From contig OZ038382.1 in assembly GCA_964036045.1 (NCBI GenBank), positions 39,200,090 to 39,264,089 of the forward strand: a stretch of 64,000 nucleotides of DNA, read 5' to 3'. Origin of the DNA: Eutreptiella sp. 'Long Island Sound 2002' (taxonomy: Eukaryota > Euglenozoa > Euglenophyceae > Eutreptiales > Eutreptiaceae). Positions 23,254 to 31,603 of this stretch are shown here, in pieces (position 1 is the first letter of the stretch; each line of letters begins with the position of its first letter). The notes under the pieces are model-generated. The model was not told where the DNA came from. It was given only the letters and a program-made list of their open reading frames with translations, and did no database searches. The translations under genes were made by a program, and so were the position numbers.

Positions 23254-26200
23254 TCAGTCCCTAGCTTTATTCTTGGAGGCAAGCATCTCAGCGAGCCTCA
23301 ACAACTCACCAAGGTTGTTCTGGGACAAGTAGTCGACCAGAACTGAGTTCAGGCGTCCCTCAGGTAGAACAAATGCAGAGAAGGGCTCCCAGGTGGCCTC
23401 TCCGACTCCAAACCCTTCCCAGAGGGTGAGGAAGCGCCAACCCTGGCGATAGCGGTGGCGTAGAACAGACTTCACCAGGTAGAAGCCCTCCTTAGCCATC
23501 TCCTCGGCGTTCATGTCGGGGAGTTCACCTTCAACTTCCATAGGGCTGGCAGCCCCTTGTAGGTCCAGAGCGGCGATTTCCTCGTCGTTCAGCTCCCACT
23601 CCTCCCCACAGAGGTCTTCAGGATCATGGTAGCGCTTCAGGTGTTGAGCGGCGCACACCAGGGTCCCCCCTAGACGGGGAGAACACCGCACGGTGATACG
23701 GTGTCCATCCACAGATAGGATCTTGTACGGCCCGAAGTATGGGTCATCGCTGGTAGAGCGTGGCCAGGCGGGTAGTCGACTGTGGTGCACCAGCACCCAG
23801 TCCCCTTCTTGGTAGGTGGCCGGTACACGGTGCTTGTTCTTCTTGTTCCACTGACGCTCCCTCACTCTCTGGAGCATAGCCTTGGCCTTGTCCACCTTCG
23901 CTTGTTGCTCTTGGACCCATTCACCCACAGAAGAATGGGTGTCCTCTGGATAGGGGGCATGTAGGAACCATGCCGGGCGCCCCATGAATAGCTCATGTGG
24001 CGAGTAGCCAGTAGCTGAACTCTCTTGGGAGTTCATCATCAAGGATATGACGGGGAGTAGTCTCACCCAGTCTCTGGTGCGTTCAGTTTTGCACCATATC
24101 CTGACGTTCTCCTTCAGGACACGAATCTGTCGCTCACATAGGGGGTTGCTCGTGTGAGAGTAGGGAATCCCCGTAGATACCTGGACATTGAGGGACCTCA
24201 GGACCCTCTTGTACCAGCCAGTATCTGAGCGTACTCGTACGTCCTCATCGGAGTTGATCTCCTTGGGCGCCCCATAGACACAAAACCACTCCTCCAGGAG
24301 TATCTTGATAGTCTCCTCTCCGGTAATGTGCTTGGTACATGGGAACACCCTGGTAAACCTGGTCAACCCACAGGTTACCACGAGGGCGAAGTCATAGCCC
24401 CCAAACTTCGGCATCTCCGTGTAGTCCACGTATAGAACACTGTTAGCACAGTGAGGGATGGGCAGGGTCGAGTAGAGACCTCTGTCCCTGATATCCCCTG
24501 GTTTACAGGACCTGCACGGGCACTTGTCCGGGATAGGCAGGAGCGTCTTCCGCAGCTGGTCGTCAGTCCACGTAGTGTGGAACCACTGCTTGAACAGCCT
24601 CAGGGTACGGTCAGCACCCACATGACCACTGGACTCATGGGTCCACTTCAGCAGCGCTGGGACTCGGTCACTAGGCACCACGATGCGGTCCTCGTGCCAG
24701 AGGTAGCTCTTGTCCCGCTTCCACTGGTCTTGGTTGACCAGGAGGGGTTCAAGGCGTTTCTCCAGGCGCCGGTAGATATCCCCAAACTCCTGTAGGTACT
24801 CCGATTGTTGGAGTCCATCCAGGGGGCGTATCATGGTCATGTTCAGGTCCAGGTGTACGTCCATACGGCTGAACGCTTCCTTAGCCAGCGCTTCAGACCG
24901 GGCACCAATCAGGGCGTCGAAGTTGTTGCGGCTTATGTAGTCGGCACACTCGTTCTTCACTCCCTGGATATGGTGTACCGTCAGCCGTAGTTGACTGAGG
25001 TAGGTCCACCAGCGACGTAGCTTGGCCTTCTCAGGTGGGGGGCCCTTCTGGAAACTGCGGACCGGTTCTTGGTCGCATAGCCAGACCACAGGGTTACTCC
25101 CCAACAGTCGTGCTTGTGAGGATAGCACCAGCATACCCGCGAGCAGTTCCTGCTCATAGGTGGAGTAGTTCCCTCTGGCCTGGTTCCACTTCCAGTTCCA
25201 GTGGCCCAGAGGTACTAGGACCCACTTGTCGTCAGGGTAGCTGTGCTTGAGGGTTCCATCTCGGTTGAGACCTTCCGGCCCCCATTGGGAAATGGCCGAG
25301 TCGAACTCTTCCTTCTCTAGTGCTTGCCATTGGAACAACGTTCCACCACCGCCCACATTGCTGGCGTCGGTCACCAGGATAATCTCCCCTTGTGCCCTAG
25401 GCACGCCCAAGCACTTAGCGTTGGCTACCTTGTCTTTGAGCTCGTCAAACGCTTGTTGCTCTTGTGGGCCCCAGCGCCAAGTAGTACTCTTCTTGATCAA
25501 GTCAGTCAGTACCGCGCTGGTGTAGGTGAAGTTTTTGATGTGGCGGCGATAGAAGTTGCACGCCCCAATGAAACTGCGTACATCATGAAGTCCTTTCTTG
25601 GGGTCTTCGTGTCGTACCTTGGCATCCATCAGGGGTTTGGCCTTAGAGGCCGCTGGGGTCCACCACCCATAGCCAACGTCAAACCCCAGGTACTGCATGG
25701 TCTCCTGCATGAACTCACACTTCTCCAGCTTGAGTCGTGTGTGGTTCTCCTGGCAGACCGCAAAGAACTCACCCAAGAGGATTAGGTGATCCTCCTGGGT
25801 ATTGGTCCCGAGGCATACATCGTCGATGTGAGCCTCCATCTGGGCCCCACGGGATATGAGCTCCTGCACCTTAGGTCTCCTTCGTAGGATGGACAAGATC
25901 TTGTTCATCAGCTCTTGGAACAGAGCGGGGGCGTTAGCCACGCCGAATGGCATGACCTTCCACTTGAATACCCTCCCCTGAGGAGTGATGAAGGCCAGTA
26001 GTTCCTGCGCGTTGGGCGTCAGGTCCACTTGCCAGAATCCACTTCGCTTGTCCATCTTGGTCTTGTAGCGACAGGAGGCTATCTTCTCCAGGGTAGACTC
26101 CATATTGGGAATGGACCCTGAGTGGTTCAGCGTCTTCTTGTTCAGCTCTCCATAGTCCACTACCAGCCGTTTGGCTGTAGACCCAGGTTTAGCCACCAGG

Positions 26201-28182
26201 AAACAGGGGCTGCAGTGTAGGGGGTAGTCCCCATCCTTGTACTCCAGGACTAGGCCAGCGTCGATACATTCTTGTATCTGTCGCTCAATCTCGTCGGCCT
26301 GCTCTTTAGGAGCTGGATAGGGCCTCCTCCGGATCTTGTGACCCACGAACTCGGGTTTCAGCTTGAGGTCCATCTGTACCAGCTTGTCGCATGAGGCTGG
26401 AGGGGGTAGTTCTCCGAACACCTCCAGATAGGTCCTTATCAGCTTTTGTACCCGCGGGTCCAGTACCTTGATCTTGTCCTCCATATCCTCGTCGGAGTGT
26501 AAGTTGCTTGCCCCTTGAATAGAAGTCGGGAGGTGGTCCTCCACCGACTCTTCGCCCGCGGTAGCATCCTTCAGCCCTTGGTAGGCATACAGAAGGTCTT
26601 GCTCAACCATCTCCGGTGGACGATGGCAACATAGGCACGCTTTAGGGGGTTCACATACACATTCCTCCGAGAGGTTGTCCTCATCTGGGGTCCTCACATG
26701 GGCACCCCATACGCTCTTCATGAGCTTGAGATCTACCTCCCTTTGCCAGGTGGTGATCTTCTGTTCGAGGTCCTCCTTCAGTTGGGATAGGTCTCCCATA
26801 CGTCCTTGCTTCAGTGGCCACGAGCTGCGGGTAGGCTTCGCGTAGCATAGCTTTTTCGCCACCAACTTCCTCTTGGAATCCACATACTCCCTGAGCCTGG
26901 ATCGAGGGTCCAGCTCTTCATCCACGGGGTCTTCCACCCTCATGGAGAGTAGGGGTTTTAGTGGGGCGACGTACTCGGCGTTCTCCACTTCTTCCACCGC
27001 AGTCTGCACGAAGAAGGCGTCGTGCTCAGTTTCGTCGTCTGAGTGGATAGAGCTAGGTAGCTCAGATAGTCCACACTCAGAGACTCCATCAGGAACAGGT
27101 ACATGACAGGGAGAGTTGGGGGCGTTGGTGTCAGTCACGACGTACTCATCTCCTCCGGGTGTAGTTTCAACAGCATCTTGAGGTCGTAGACGATCCTTCA
27201 AGTCACCCAAGGCGAGTCCATCGCTTTCTCGTTGTATAGCCTGGACCAGAGTAGGGTCCAGGTCTTCCCAGGGGATGGTGGTAAGACTTCCGTCCACCAC
27301 GCTGAGCATACTCCCCCATCCGGGCTTCCCAATGGGCGTCTTGCGTCCCAGAGGCACGTAGATGGCCTCATCAGGTAACCGCACAGAGCTGATAGTCAGC
27401 TTGTCAAGGAGGGTTCGCCAGTACTCGTTGCCCCCATGGGCTCCCCAATCGGGGGAACACAGGACCATACGGGAACGTTCCAAGGCCACCTTGGTCAGCA
27501 CCTTCCCCAGTTCACTGAATCTGGGGTTCCCGTAGGCCATCCCGAAAGAGGGCCAGTAAAATTTGTAGCTGCAGTTCTTCCCCTTGCTGCAGTATAGGTC
27601 CAGTACATGCTGCTTGTCGCTGGCGAACAGTTCCACACTTAGGTCTTCTCGAGAGTAACCCAACTCCTTCAGACCTTGGTCTAGGACTTCCCCCAATAGT
27701 TGATAGTCCTCAGTTTTGGAGGCCGCCATCATGTTCGAGGGCTCCTCCTTCGATAGTCTCAGGTAACTCGAGGTATGTTCCGACTGCTCCAGTGGCACAG
27801 ACTCTCTGCCACTGCCGTGGTCCACGTACAGGAGGTAGGGCGCTTGCAGCGTCAGGGATTGTATCTGGGTGTGCTGCACAAAGAAGTCAGTACCCAGTAC
27901 AAAGTCGAAGGCATCAGTGTCCATCACATAGAACCGATGGGCGATAGTCTTGGAGCCCATAGGTACCTCCACTTCGCAGTCCCCGCAGCTGTGCACCACA
28001 TGTCCATCCCCCATCCGTATAGCGGCGGTGGTCATGGTGTTCTTCAGGCTCCCACAAGGTAAAATTTTCTTGGCCACTATCGATATTGTGGCTCCAGTAT
28101 CCAGTACCCCCAGGTATTCACGTCCCCCTAGTCGGATACGTACCCAAAACACCAGGTCTTGGGTGCCACCAGAGCGTCCCCG
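23254..28182 (-). CDS. pol: Pol polyprotein: protease, Dam-like, RT, RNase H, integrase, chromodomain
   Basis: The frame is continuous with gag after its UGA. About 1,642 codons, probably translated only as Gag-Pol by readthrough; the first ATG-independent start is a GTG at 28152, the origin of the numbering here. Domains are: aspartic protease, LDTGAT with D18, second motif FVLGTDFF; a Dam-methyltransferase-like stretch at about 170-245 (VELFAS, GNPRF at 209, SPDW); a cysteine cluster C498-C509; RT from about 615, with MDKRSGF (D701) and AHIDDV (775-778, H in place of the usual Y); RNase H D929, E1002, D1027; integrase zinc region (HESSGH, then CPCRSC), catalytic D1243, D1304, E1340 with 35 residues between the last two; GPY/F motif (YFGPYKI) near 1470; chromodomain at about 1556-1608 with aromatic residues (FYLV, LWEGF, TWEPF). 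It copies the element RNA into DNA and integrates it. All catalytic acids are present, so it looks active; the HIDD change is the main reservation. Confidence 0.95.
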   Translation of the reverse strand, partial: RGRSGGTQDLVFWVRIRLGGREYLGVLDTGATISIVAKKILPCGSLKNTMTTAAIRMGDGHVVHSCGDCEVEVPMGSKTIAHRFYVMDTDAFDFVLGTDFFVQHTQIQSLTLQAPYLLYVDHGSGRESVPLEQSEHTSSYLRLSKEEPSNMMAASKTEDYQLLGEVLDQGLKELGYSREDLSVELFASDKQHVLDLYCSKGKNCSYKFYWPSFGMAYGNPRFSELGKVLTKVALERSRMVLCSPDWGAHGGNEYWRTLLDKLTISSVRLPDEAIYVPLGRKTPIGKPGWGSMLSVVDGSLTTIPWEDLDPTLVQAIQRESDGLALGDLKDRLRPQDAVETTPGGDEYVVTDTNAPNSPCHVPVPDGVSECGLSELPSSIHSDDETEHDAFFVQTAVEEVENAEYVAPLKPLLSMRVEDPVDEELDPRSRLREYVDSKRKLVAKKLCYAKPTRSSWPLKQGRMGDLSQLKEDLEQKITTWQREVDLKLMKSVWGAHVRTPDEDNLSEECVCEPPKACLCCHRPPEMVEQDLLYAYQGLKDATAGEESVEDHLPTSIQGASNLHSDEDMEDKIKVLDPRVQKLIRTYLEVFGELPPPASCDKLVQMDLKLKPEFVGHKIRRRPYPAPKEQADEIERQIQECIDAGLVLEYKDGDYPLHCSPCFLVAKPGSTAKRLVVDYGELNKKTLNHSGSIPNMESTLEKIASCRYKTKMDKRSGFWQVDLTPNAQELLAFITPQGRVFKWKVMPFGVANAPALFQELMNKILSILRRRPKVQELISRGAQMEAHIDDVCLGTNTQEDHLILLGEFFAVCQENHTRLKLEKCEFMQETMQYLGFDVGYGWWTPAASKAKPLMDAKVRHEDPKKGLHDVRSFIGACNFYRRHIKNFTYTSAVLTDLIKKSTTWRWGPQEQQAFDELKDKVANAKCLGVPRAQGEIILVTDASNVGGGGTLFQWQALEKEEFDSAISQWGPEGLNRDGTLKHSYPDDKWVLVPLGHWNWKWNQARGNYSTYEQELLAGMLVLSSQARLLGSNPVVWLCDQEPVRSFQKGPPPEKAKLRRWWTYLSQLRLTVHHIQGVKNECADYISRNNFDALIGARSEALAKEAFSRMDVHLDLNMTMIRPLDGLQQSEYLQEFGDIYRRLEKRLEPLLVNQDQWKRDKSYLWHEDRIVVPSDRVPALLKWTHESSGHVGADRTLRLFKQWFHTTWTDDQLRKTLLPIPDKCPCRSCKPGDIRDRGLYSTLPIPHCANSVLYVDYTEMPKFGGYDFALVVTCGLTRFTRVFPCTKHITGEETIKILLEEWFCVYGAPKEINSDEDVRVRSDTGWYKRVLRSLNVQVSTGIPYSHTSNPLCERQIRVLKENVRIWCKTERTRDWVRLLPVISLMMNSQESSATGYSPHELFMGRPAWFLHAPYPEDTHSSVGEWVQEQQAKVDKAKAMLQRVRERQWNKKNKHRVPATYQEGDWVLVHHSRLPAWPRSTSDDPYFGPYKILSVDGHRITVRCSPRLGGTLVCAAQHLKRYHDPEDLCGEEWELNDEEIAALDLQGAASPMEVEGELPDMNAEEMAKEGFYLVKSVLRHRYRQGWRFLTLWEGFGVGEATWEPFSAFVLPEGRLNSVLVDYLSQNNLGELLRLAEMLASKNKARD

Positions 28183-28185
28183 TCA
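28142..28185 (-). promoter_or_regulatory. UGA readthrough signal between gag and pol
   Basis: The gag stop is UGA followed by CGG, the context of the type II readthrough signal known from tobra- and furovirus RNAs. Gag and pol are in the same frame. Eighteen nucleotides after the stop, ACCCAAGA and TTTTGGGT can form an eight-pair stem (one G-U) around a seven-nt loop at 28142-28164. Seen: the stop, frame and stem. Inferred: that it programs readthrough. Reassignment of UGA or a recent point mutation are the alternatives. Confidence 0.7.
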
Positions 28186-30684
28186 GAACTCCGCGGGACA
28201 GGTCACCTCGAACCCCTTGTTCCGCAATTTGCGGGCCATCCTCATGAAACGGCTTCTCTTCTTGGCGTTGCCGTCGTCACCACCTTCATGCTCACGCTTG
28301 GCTCCTTGTTCTTGCTGGGCCTGCGTCTGTGAGCGTGTGGTAGGTCCAGACTGCCCTCCAGAGGGCTCGGAGTTCCCCCCTGGATTAGGGTTGGGGTTAC
28401 CTCCGTTCTTGTCCTTGTTCTTGTTGTCGTTCTGGCGATTAGCGCCTCCTCCTCGTCCGCCTTGACCCTTGTCTTGACCACCTTGACCACGTCCTTTCGA
28501 CTTGCCCTTGCCGGAGTCGTTGCCTTTGACCTTGCCTCCACCTTTGCCTGAGCTTTTGCCAGGATCTTCCCCCTTAAGCTTCGCCGATAGGCGTTGCTTA
28601 TGGTAGCACTCGTCCTCATAGTGCTTCCGCTTACCGCAGAATGCACACGTGATGGTGCAGCGGTAATGATCCGGCATCTTCACCTTGGCGCCGGTGATCT
28701 TTTCCTGCTGCTTCCCCTGGACAACAAAGCAGTCTCGCTGCTCGCAGTCGGAGGCATGCTGCAGGTGGCCCTGTTCATCTCTGGCATCACACCAGAATAG
28801 CTCCTTCACGTTCTCCATTAGGCGGGCGTGGGCGTGTTTGGGGGTAGTCCCCTGCCCAGGTCGGGACCCTTGGTACCCTTTGCCTCCAGAACCTCCACCA
28901 CCAGGACGGTAGTGGTTCAGGTGTTGGTCGCTCTCCTTCTCCAGCGCCATCTCCAGGAGCAGCACGCATAGATCCTCGTAGCGGAGGGATCTAGCCTTGC
29001 GCTCAGCCGTCAGACGGCACTCGTCCCATAGCTCACGGGGGAGCTTGGAGCACAACCAAAACAGCAGGTCGTCGCTGCTGTAGGAACCGGGCGTCAGTCG
29101 CCCAGCCCAGTGGTCCAGGTCCGCCAACAGCTCGGAGACCCTGCCGGGTTTGGGGTTGTTCGGCAGCACGGGCAGGTTCTGGATCTCGGCCCTGATGGAG
29201 AGGTCGGTCTCGTAGGTTGGGTACTGCCTCTCCAGGGCAACCAACACGTCGGCAAAAGTGGCGGAGTTGGTGACGATCTGCCTGACCTGCTTCTCCAGGT
29301 ACTTCGTCTTGCAGCACTGCAGGAGCAGGTCGCACTTCACTCGCCCACTCGCGTGGGTTTGGCCGGTCAGTCTTAGGAACCGGCCAAAGTTCTCAGCGAA
29401 CTCGCTGAGGTCCTTGCCTGTGAATTCAGGCAGGTTCACCACTATCTTGGAGGTGGCAATAGCCTTCGCCTCCTGAGCTCGGCGTCCTTCAGGGCGTCGG
29501 GTCTTCTTCTTCTTCTTCTTCTTCTTCTTACCCTTGGAGTCCTCGGGGTCCTCAGGGTCTTCGTCATCCGATGGCGAAGAAGAAGTCATCGAAGGCGGCC
29601 CATCATCGGAGGGGTCTCCGCCTAGATCACTGGAGCCATAAGGCTCCACGTCCACCATAGCCCTTAGGGCTGTCAGCCCCAGCTGGTCCAGCTCGGCCCT
29701 CGTCGAGTTCGTCACGTGACTGTAGGGCGGCTGGGCTGTCCTCGGGACGAATGGGCTTCTTGGTACTGCTGCAGGAGTCGGCATCGGTCGGCTCCTCAGG
29801 CTCCCCAGGGTATTCGTCAACCCTGCCGCCAGGTGGTTAGCCTGTACTCGGTGGGGTGACATTCCCACTGTCGTAGGTGACGCATGGGACGGGATCATCA
29901 GGGGCTGCAGTTTCTCCCTGATCTCTTGCGTGAGGTCGCCCACGATTTTCGAAGTGGCTCCTCGGAGCACCTCATTGATCTCCGACCGCGTCAGGGACCT
30001 GTTGGAGGATCTTCCCGATCCTCTACTCCTGCCTCCCAGTGACTCTGGTCCTCTCCTCAACCCACTCAGGGGTGCATACCCAGGTGCACACCCAGGAGCA
30101 TACCCAGGAACTTCCATGTAGGTTCCAGTGGCGTAGAGTGGATGGGGATGGTCAGCCGCATACCAACGCGGCGCAGAGCTGGAAGCCACCGGCTCACTGG
30201 CAGTATTTGCCTCAAGGAGCGCAGTGGTAGGTGGGCCCATGCCATAGGCGGGGTAGTGAGGCATGCCAGTAAAGCCTGTGCCCTCTGCCATAGGCTGGTT
30301 GGTTGTGGAAGTGGATGTAGCGGCGGCTGGGTGTGTGGTGGTTATGGGAGAGGGTGATGCTTGGAGGCCAGAAGCGCTTGGTGCGCCTTCGAAGGTAGGG
30401 ACATCCGTCGGGTCTTGCCCTTGCTCCTCTCCTTCGTCTGCTCCTTCTCCAGCATCCTTCTCGCTCTCGTTTCCTCTCTTCCTCTTCACAGGCTGAGGCT
30501 GAGAGACCATTTCCTTCACCGACAGGGCCCCAAAGGCCGTCTGGAGGCCATCCAAGGAGTCCTCCGCCGTATCCATTGGCCCATGTAAGGGCTCCACCGA
30601 AGGTACAGCGTCAGGCGCCGGCCTTGCCGGTGTCTCTGGCGCTGGCGCTGTGTTCACCTCGGCGTCCACTCTTCCTGGATCCAT
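28183..30684 (-). CDS. gag: Gag polyprotein
   Basis: 833 residues. The start ATG at 30684 lies about 86 nt after the primer-binding site in a good context (AAGATGG). The N-terminal ~380 residues are low-complexity (P, S, T, A, G rich) with a small GYAPGCAPGYAP repeat, ending in a run of lysines near 385. Residues about 400-580 (KIVVNLPEFTGKDLSEFAEN onward, with WLCSKLPRELWDEC) look like the alpha-helical capsid-type domain of retrotransposon Gag. A CCHC zinc knuckle of the form CX2CX4HX4C sits at C680, C683, H688, C693. After it comes a G/K/N/R-rich tail suited to RNA binding. Its job is assembly of the virus-like particle and packaging of the element RNA in the cytoplasm. It is long for a Ty3/gypsy Gag because of the disordered N-terminus. 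Pol follows in frame beyond the UGA stop. Confidence 0.92.
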   Translation of the reverse strand: MDPGRVDAEVNTAPAPETPARPAPDAVPSVEPLHGPMDTAEDSLDGLQTAFGALSVKEMVSQPQPVKRKRGNESEKDAGEGADEGEEQGQDPTDVPTFEGAPSASGLQASPSPITTTHPAAATSTSTTNQPMAEGTGFTGMPHYPAYGMGPPTTALLEANTASEPVASSSAPRWYAADHPHPLYATGTYMEVPGYAPGCAPGYAPLSGLRRGPESLGGRSRGSGRSSNRSLTRSEINEVLRGATSKIVGDLTQEIREKLQPLMIPSHASPTTVGMSPHRVQANHLAAGLTNTLGSLRSRPMPTPAAVPRSPFVPRTAQPPYSHVTNSTRAELDQLGLTALRAMVDVEPYGSSDLGGDPSDDGPPSMTSSSPSDDEDPEDPEDSKGKKKKKKKKKTRRPEGRRAQEAKAIATSKIVVNLPEFTGKDLSEFAENFGRFLRLTGQTHASGRVKCDLLLQCCKTKYLEKQVRQIVTNSATFADVLVALERQYPTYETDLSIRAEIQNLPVLPNNPKPGRVSELLADLDHWAGRLTPGSYSSDDLLFWLCSKLPRELWDECRLTAERKARSLRYEDLCVLLLEMALEKESDQHLNHYRPGGGGSGGKGYQGSRPGQGTTPKHAHARLMENVKELFWCDARDEQGHLQHASDCEQRDCFVVQGKQQEKITGAKVKMPDHYRCTITCAFCGKRKHYEDECYHKQRLSAKLKGEDPGKSSGKGGGKVKGNDSGKGKSKGRGQGGQDKGQGGRGGGANRQNDNKNKDKNGGNPNPNPGGNSEPSGGQSGPTTRSQTQAQQEQGAKREHEGGDDGNAKKRSRFMRMARKLRNKGFEVTCPAEF

Positions 30685-30770
30685 CTTAATCCACCCTTCT
30701 GCTTTTGTTTGCCTGCTCGGAGCACTGGTTGTACGGCGCGGGGTCGCTGCCGGTGCACAGAGACAGGCTG

Positions 30771-30782
30771 CCTCTGCTACCA
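30771..30782 (-). promoter_or_regulatory. Primer-binding site, initiator tRNA-Met
   Basis: On the minus strand TGGTAGCAGAGG directly follows the 5' LTR, its first T being shared with the last LTR base. It is the exact complement of the 12-nt end CCUCUGCUACCA of initiator tRNA-Met as found in animals. Land-plant initiator tRNAs end GAUACCA instead. Initiator tRNA priming is common in Ty3/gypsy elements. Confidence 0.88.
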
Positions 30783-31598
30783 GAAAAGTTTATAGTGTTT
30801 TCAGCACTGTGTTTTTGCTTCTCCTGCTGCTTGTTGTTGCTGTAGGGTGTCCTGCTGCTGGTTTTGGATGATGAAAAGCTTTTGTTTGTAGAAATACAGT
30901 AAAGCCAACTCAATCCAGGATAGCCCAAGCCAACAGTATGCAAAGAGAAGGTAATTCAGGATCAAAGCATGAAGGGCTGCAGTGTAAACAGTGAAAGATG
31001 ATTAGGTATTCACAGAAACTGCAACTCAGGATACAAATGAATGCATATTCACAGAGATAGCTGAAATGTTTTGGGAAAAGAGTTAGAAAACTGCCTCAGG
31101 ATCACTCTCTCTCCATAGTGCCATCTTAGGAGATGTGCACTCTTTGTTTTGGGTCCCATATGTGCTGAGGTGGCATGGTATGTGGCGATGAGGTCACTGC
31201 CATGTCACATGGGATCTTCCTACTCAGTTGGGATCTTCCTACTTAGTTAGGCTGACCGGGAATTGAACCCAGGACCTCTCAAAAAGAGGTGCCTAACCCC
31301 CTATGGTGCATACCACTAGGGCAGATAAGTATTCATGGAAAACCATAGATAAATTCATAGGCTCTACCTTAGGTATGTCAGTGCTCAGTCAACTCAGGAA
31401 AAGATGTTTTGCTTCTGATTGAAAGGGGATTAAGGGGTCCACTCAATATCCTGATTGGGTGTTTGGTTCCATAGGTCAAAATGTGTTATCACCACTTTTG
31501 GCTGGACCAATACTAAGATAAAAATGCATGGATGCTCAGTGCATCTCTAATACAACTAGAGTATGTCCCGAAGCAATGGTAAAGCACTTCTTCTTACT
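30782..31598 (-). repeat. 5' LTR of the retrotransposon
   Basis: 817 bp, the partner of 20587-21403. The five differences lie near 30847, 31343, 31570, 31580 and 31590. In this orientation it should hold the promoter and the start of the element RNA. I cannot place the transcription start. Confidence 0.96.
31250..31325 (-). other. tRNA-like module in the 5' LTR
   Basis: Same tRNA-like sequence as at 21055-21130, without changes. Its A- and B-box-like stretches lie in the sense direction of the element, so Pol III recruitment is conceivable. Confidence 0.55.
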
Positions 31599-31603
31599 GC
31601 TCG
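31599..31603 (+). repeat. Right target-site duplication of the LTR element
   Basis: GCTCG, followed at once by CCTCGTCTCGTCAAGCC, the continuation of the interrupted satellite monomer. Confidence 0.93.

Larger units (their letters stand above)
20587..31598 (-). mobile_element. Complete Ty3/gypsy-type LTR retrotransposon with chromodomain
   Basis: An 11,012-bp element inserted in the satellite, read on the minus strand: 5' LTR (30782-31598), primer-binding site, gag, pol, a 1.85-kb 3' non-coding region, polypurine tract and 3' LTR (20587-21403). It has a 5-bp target duplication. The LTRs are both 817 bp and differ at five positions (about 0.6%), so insertion is recent. Gag and pol are intact apart from the UGA between them, which lies in a readthrough-type context. 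The RT-RNase H-integrase order with GPY/F and chromodomain is that of chromovirus-type Metaviridae. A Dam-methyltransferase-like domain between protease and RT, LTR termini of AG...CT, and a tRNA-like module in the LTR are unusual. Confidence 0.96.

Noticed and set aside
22971-23282. 103-codon minus-strand frame at the end of pol
   Set aside because: It overlaps the pol terminus in another frame, has no recognisable motif, and lies in the non-coding 3' region.
23782-30588. Plus-strand open frames within the retrotransposon (for example 25324-25785, 27950-28465)
   Set aside because: They are antisense shadows of gag and pol.
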